NCBI GenBank assembly: GCA_013001485.1
Contig: JABDMN010000228.1
Span: 1-6,682, forward strand
DNA length: 6,682 nt
Direction: 5' to 3'
Origin: Acidimicrobiia bacterium
GTDB lineage: Bacteria > Actinomycetota > Acidimicrobiia > Spongiisociales > UBA5794
The position numbers and the translations under genes are program-made. Of this stretch, positions 5,041-6,682 are shown in pieces (position 1 is the stretch's first letter; each line of letters starts with the position of its first letter). Under the pieces are notes generated by a model. The model was not told the DNA's origin. It made no database searches and was given only the letters and a program-made list of their open reading frames with translations.

Positions 5041-5445
5041 TCAGTACTTGACCTTGGGATCAAGAGTCTTTGCGCTCGCAACCCACTGCGACACCATCGA
5101 CTCGGTGGGCATCCGGCGGACGAGTCGCTTCTTGTCGTTGATCGTCGCCATGGCAGTCAGCAGGTTCTTGGCGTTGCGGTTGCGAAGCTCTTTGACAGTG
5201 TCGACGCCAGTGGCTTCGAGCAGATCGCTGTATTCAGAGCCCACGCCGCGGACCCGCATCAAGTCGGCCCGATTCACCCACTCGAGGATCGTCTTTTCCC
5301 CAAGACCGGTAGCCGCGGCCAGATCCTTGCGGCCCTTCTTCAGCGCACCACGCTTGAGGAGAGCCTCAGTGGTCCGAACCCTCGCCTTGCGGAGCTTCGT
5401 TGCGTGCTTGGGTCCGATCCCCTCTATGGCGTCGATGGTCGGCAT
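5041..5445 (-). CDS. DUF4332-type helix-hairpin-helix protein
   Basis: A protein of 134 residues. It has two helix-hairpin-helix-like segments: IEGIGPKHATKLRKARVRT (7-25), and VRGVGSEYSDLLEATGVDT (65-83) preceded by TGLGEKTILEWVNRADLMR (46-64). The C-terminal helix carries TINDKKRLVRRMPTESMVSQW (101-121). This order (xxGIGxxxAxxLxxxGIxT, then the RVxGVG segment, then a VxxMPxxxxVxxW-like end) is that of the DUF4332 family. The hairpins resemble those of DNA polymerase and RuvA-type proteins, so non-specific DNA binding is plausible, but the function is unknown. The ATG at 5445 is chosen because AGAGGAAG precedes it and the domain starts immediately after; an open frame continues to 5580 but its extra 45 residues are not domain-like. 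It is 85 nt downstream of the nucleotidyltransferase-like gene on the same strand, so it may belong to the same transcript. Confidence 0.88.
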   Translation of the reverse strand: MPTIDAIEGIGPKHATKLRKARVRTTEALLKRGALKKGRKDLAAATGLGEKTILEWVNRADLMRVRGVGSEYSDLLEATGVDTVKELRNRNAKNLLTAMATINDKKRLVRRMPTESMVSQWVASAKTLDPKVKY

Positions 5446-5447
5446 GT

Positions 5448-5455
5448 CTTCCTCT
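5448..5455 (-). promoter_or_regulatory. Shine-Dalgarno AGAGGAAG for the DUF4332-type gene
   Basis: On the minus strand AGAGGAAG lies immediately upstream of GAC-ATG at 5445, giving a short but workable spacing. It supports this start over upstream in-frame starts. Confidence 0.6.
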
Positions 5456-5530
5456 CTGCGTTGCCAGAAGGCGGCCCTACCCCGCCACCGGCACGAGGTT
5501 ACCGAACCGAGGCCCTGTCGCTCCAGTGGC

Positions 5531-6019
5531 CTACAAAGCCGGGGTGTCCCGAGGAGCCGACGCCACCCACTCTTCCCCAACCACGTTTGGGTGGGAATCG
5601 ATCCAACCGAACAACGCCGAGTCCTCGAGCGCCATCACGGCGGACCACACAGCCGAATCGAGAAGCACAGGCAACGCCCGTGCGTACCGGTACTTGGTGA
5701 CAACCACCGGCGACCCGGCACTCAGCTCGATCAACGCTGCAATGTGTTCGGGGTCGGCACCGTGCGCTGCATCGATGACGACCACGTCATCCGCGGCGCG
5801 CTCCCGGTCGAGCAGATCCAGCGCGGCCTGCAGAGCCGAGAGAGGTTCGCCACCTGATGACTCGTCCTCGAGAAGCCACACAGAATCCCCGACGGGACCA
5901 TCGGCGCCCACCACGATGATCGGCGACAGTCCGGCAGCTTTGGCGTCGTCGACAGCAGACGACAGCAGGTCGGAGACCTCCGGTGATTGGTCGAAGTCGA
6001 TGATCAGGGCGGCGGTCAC
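5531..6019 (-). CDS. MobA/MocA-like nucleotidyltransferase-fold protein lacking the nucleotide-binding loop
   Basis: A protein of 162 residues, weakly recognised. It keeps the order of a MobA-like NTP transferase: IIVVGA (34-39, the strand before the variable loop), GGEPLSALQAALDLL (56-70, matching GPLAGLxAGL), DDVVVIDAAHGADPEHIAALI (77-97, matching the strand ending in the metal-binding Asp of VLxxDQP), then SPVVVTKYRYARALPVLLDSAVW (103-125, matching the P-xx-GR-GHPVLF region). But the N-terminal GGxGxRMG loop that binds the nucleotide is absent: the protein starts MTAALIIDFDQSPE. It is also shorter than active members (about 190-200). It may be a pseudoenzyme or a divergent enzyme. The start is GTG at 6019; no ATG exists upstream before an in-frame stop, and TACCGT lies 7 nt upstream. 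The stop is TAG. It lies 40 nt after the SH3-type gene. Confidence 0.75.
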   Translation of the reverse strand: MTAALIIDFDQSPEVSDLLSSAVDDAKAAGLSPIIVVGADGPVGDSVWLLEDESSGGEPLSALQAALDLLDRERAADDVVVIDAAHGADPEHIAALIELSAGSPVVVTKYRYARALPVLLDSAVWSAVMALEDSALFGWIDSHPNVVGEEWVASAPRDTPAL

Positions 6020-6026
6020 CCACGGA

Positions 6027-6032
6027 ACGGTA
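6027..6032 (-). promoter_or_regulatory. Putative -10 box (TACCGT) of a leaderless promoter for the nucleotidyltransferase-like gene
   Basis: On the minus strand TACCGT (TAnnnT) is followed by 7 nt and the GTG at 6019. No Shine-Dalgarno sequence is present and no clear -35 is seen. If real, the gene has its own promoter in the 40-nt gap rather than relying on the upstream gene. Confidence 0.4.
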
Positions 6033-6059
6033 CTGGCCTTCGGCGACCGCTCTGCCGAC

Positions 6060-6587
6060 TCAGGCCGAGATCAGCCGTCGGGATCCTGAAGCGGCGTTGG
6101 GGTTCGGCAACGATTCCCGCCAGATCGCGGCGATCGTCCAGTTGTCGTCGTGATCCAGCTCGAAGAACACCCTCCAGGCATCCTTCCCGGGGATAGCCGG
6201 ATCGGAGTAGACCATCGACCGGTAGTTGACCAGCTCGATGGGTACCGGTGCATCTCCGGGCTCGGCCCGGGCTTCATAGCGGTTCATCGTCTCGATCAGC
6301 GGGGTTCCAACGATGTCAGCGAACGTGCCGTCCTGGTCCTGGATCGAGCCACTGCGTCCCCACCACGACCAAATCTCGGTCGAGGCGAGCAACTCGGGAA
6401 GGTCATCGGCCGGGAACGTCTCTGGTGGGGCGAAGTGGGCAACCGCGAGGCCCCGTTCCCCGGCAACGAGGCCGAGATTGCCGCCCATGTCCAGCAGCGA
6501 CCCGAGCTTGTCGAGCAGCTCTCCGGGCTCCGTTGCACCACCGAACCGCATGTCGCTGACCTGCCGCGTCAGGAAGTGGGCAGGCAC
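6060..6587 (-). CDS. C-terminal part of a probable exported SH3-like-domain protein, function unknown
   Basis: From the first in-frame start candidate (GTG at 6587) the protein has 175 residues, but the true gene almost certainly began further upstream. The residues just before the GTG (EIWTEIETPNGAGF, then VPAHFLT) are the last strands of a bacterial SH3-like domain, whose usual ending is W-x-x-V-xTPxG-x-x-GWVxxxYL. The rest (SDMRFGG onward) is a globular region containing GLAVAHFAPP (46-55), EIWSWWGRSG (71-80), NYRSMVYSDP (121-130) and a closing WRVFFELDHDDNWTIAAIWRES (138-159). The last segment resembles the C-terminal domain of some actinobacterial lipoproteins. I do not recognise a named family. 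An exported or surface location is inferred from the SH3-like segment; any signal peptide would lie outside the window. The stop is TGA. Confidence 0.7.
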   Translation of the reverse strand: MPAHFLTRQVSDMRFGGATEPGELLDKLGSLLDMGGNLGLVAGERGLAVAHFAPPETFPADDLPELLASTEIWSWWGRSGSIQDQDGTFADIVGTPLIETMNRYEARAEPGDAPVPIELVNYRSMVYSDPAIPGKDAWRVFFELDHDDNWTIAAIWRESLPNPNAASGSRRLISA

Positions 6588-6682
6588 GAAGCCGGCACCA
6601 TTCGGCGTCTCGATTTCGGTCCAGATTTCGGCGTCGAGCTGGGCGCGTCGTCCGGTCTATTTTACTTCCCGTTGACCAGTGG
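6588..6682 (-). pseudogene. Upstream part of the SH3-like gene, interrupted by an in-frame TAG
   Basis: The reading frame of the gene at 6060-6587 continues upstream for 23 sense codons (6656-6588), reading TGRRAQLDAEIWTEIETPNG and on, as expected for the second half of an SH3-like domain. It is then broken by TAG at 6659-6657. Beyond the TAG the same frame reads TGQREVK to the window edge, which also looks like SH3-domain sequence leading into xTGRR. The break therefore appears to be a point nonsense codon, not a frameshift. It could be a decayed gene, a sequencing error or recoding; only about 20 nt of upstream sequence are visible, so this is uncertain. Confidence 0.45.

Overview
This window is GC-rich, gene-dense bacterial DNA and looks actinobacterial. 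The clearest sign is an Xre-type regulator followed directly by a lysine-tailed, HbhA-like coiled-coil protein, the arrangement known from Mycobacterium (Rv0474-hbhA). Four start codons also sit 6-7 nt after a TAnnnT box with no Shine-Dalgarno sequence, the signature of actinobacterial leaderless transcripts. A deep-branching or environmental lineage such as Acidimicrobiia would fit, but that is inference.

Layout. Positions 1-597 (minus) hold the N-terminal half of a YbdK-type carboxylate-amine ligase that runs off the left edge. A 56-bp divergent spacer separates it from a complete M20D metallo-amidohydrolase (654-1826, plus). The amidohydrolase converges on an aromatic amino acid operon on the minus strand: a type I-beta DAHP synthase (start 3939) overlapping tyrA by four bases (stop in the GTGA), with tyrA ending at 1907. 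Between the two convergent genes lies a striking array of eight 12-bp units (1822-1917), each beginning with the palindrome CCTAGG. The amidohydrolase stop codon is in the first unit and the tyrA stop codon is in the last.

Divergent from the DAHP synthase is a two-gene plus-strand operon (4087-4957): the Xre regulator, with a leaderless promoter overlapped by an inverted-repeat candidate operator, and the HbhA-like protein with a 45-bp repeat tail. Two strong hairpins (4962-5020) close it. The right part is a minus-strand run: a fragment of a secreted or surface-type protein with an SH3-like segment broken by an in-frame TAG (6060-6682), a small MobA/MocA-like nucleotidyltransferase-fold protein lacking the nucleotide-binding loop (5531-6019), and a DUF4332-type helix-hairpin-helix protein (5041-5445).

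How the genes work together. DAHP synthase and TyrA catalyse the entry step to the shikimate pathway and the tyrosine branch. Each carries a likely regulatory domain, so the operon probably senses aromatic end products at both steps. The Xre/HbhA-like pair is probably autoregulated. The remaining genes have no obvious shared pathway. I found no phage, transposon, CRISPR, tRNA or rRNA signal. The most unusual element is the CCTAGG array.
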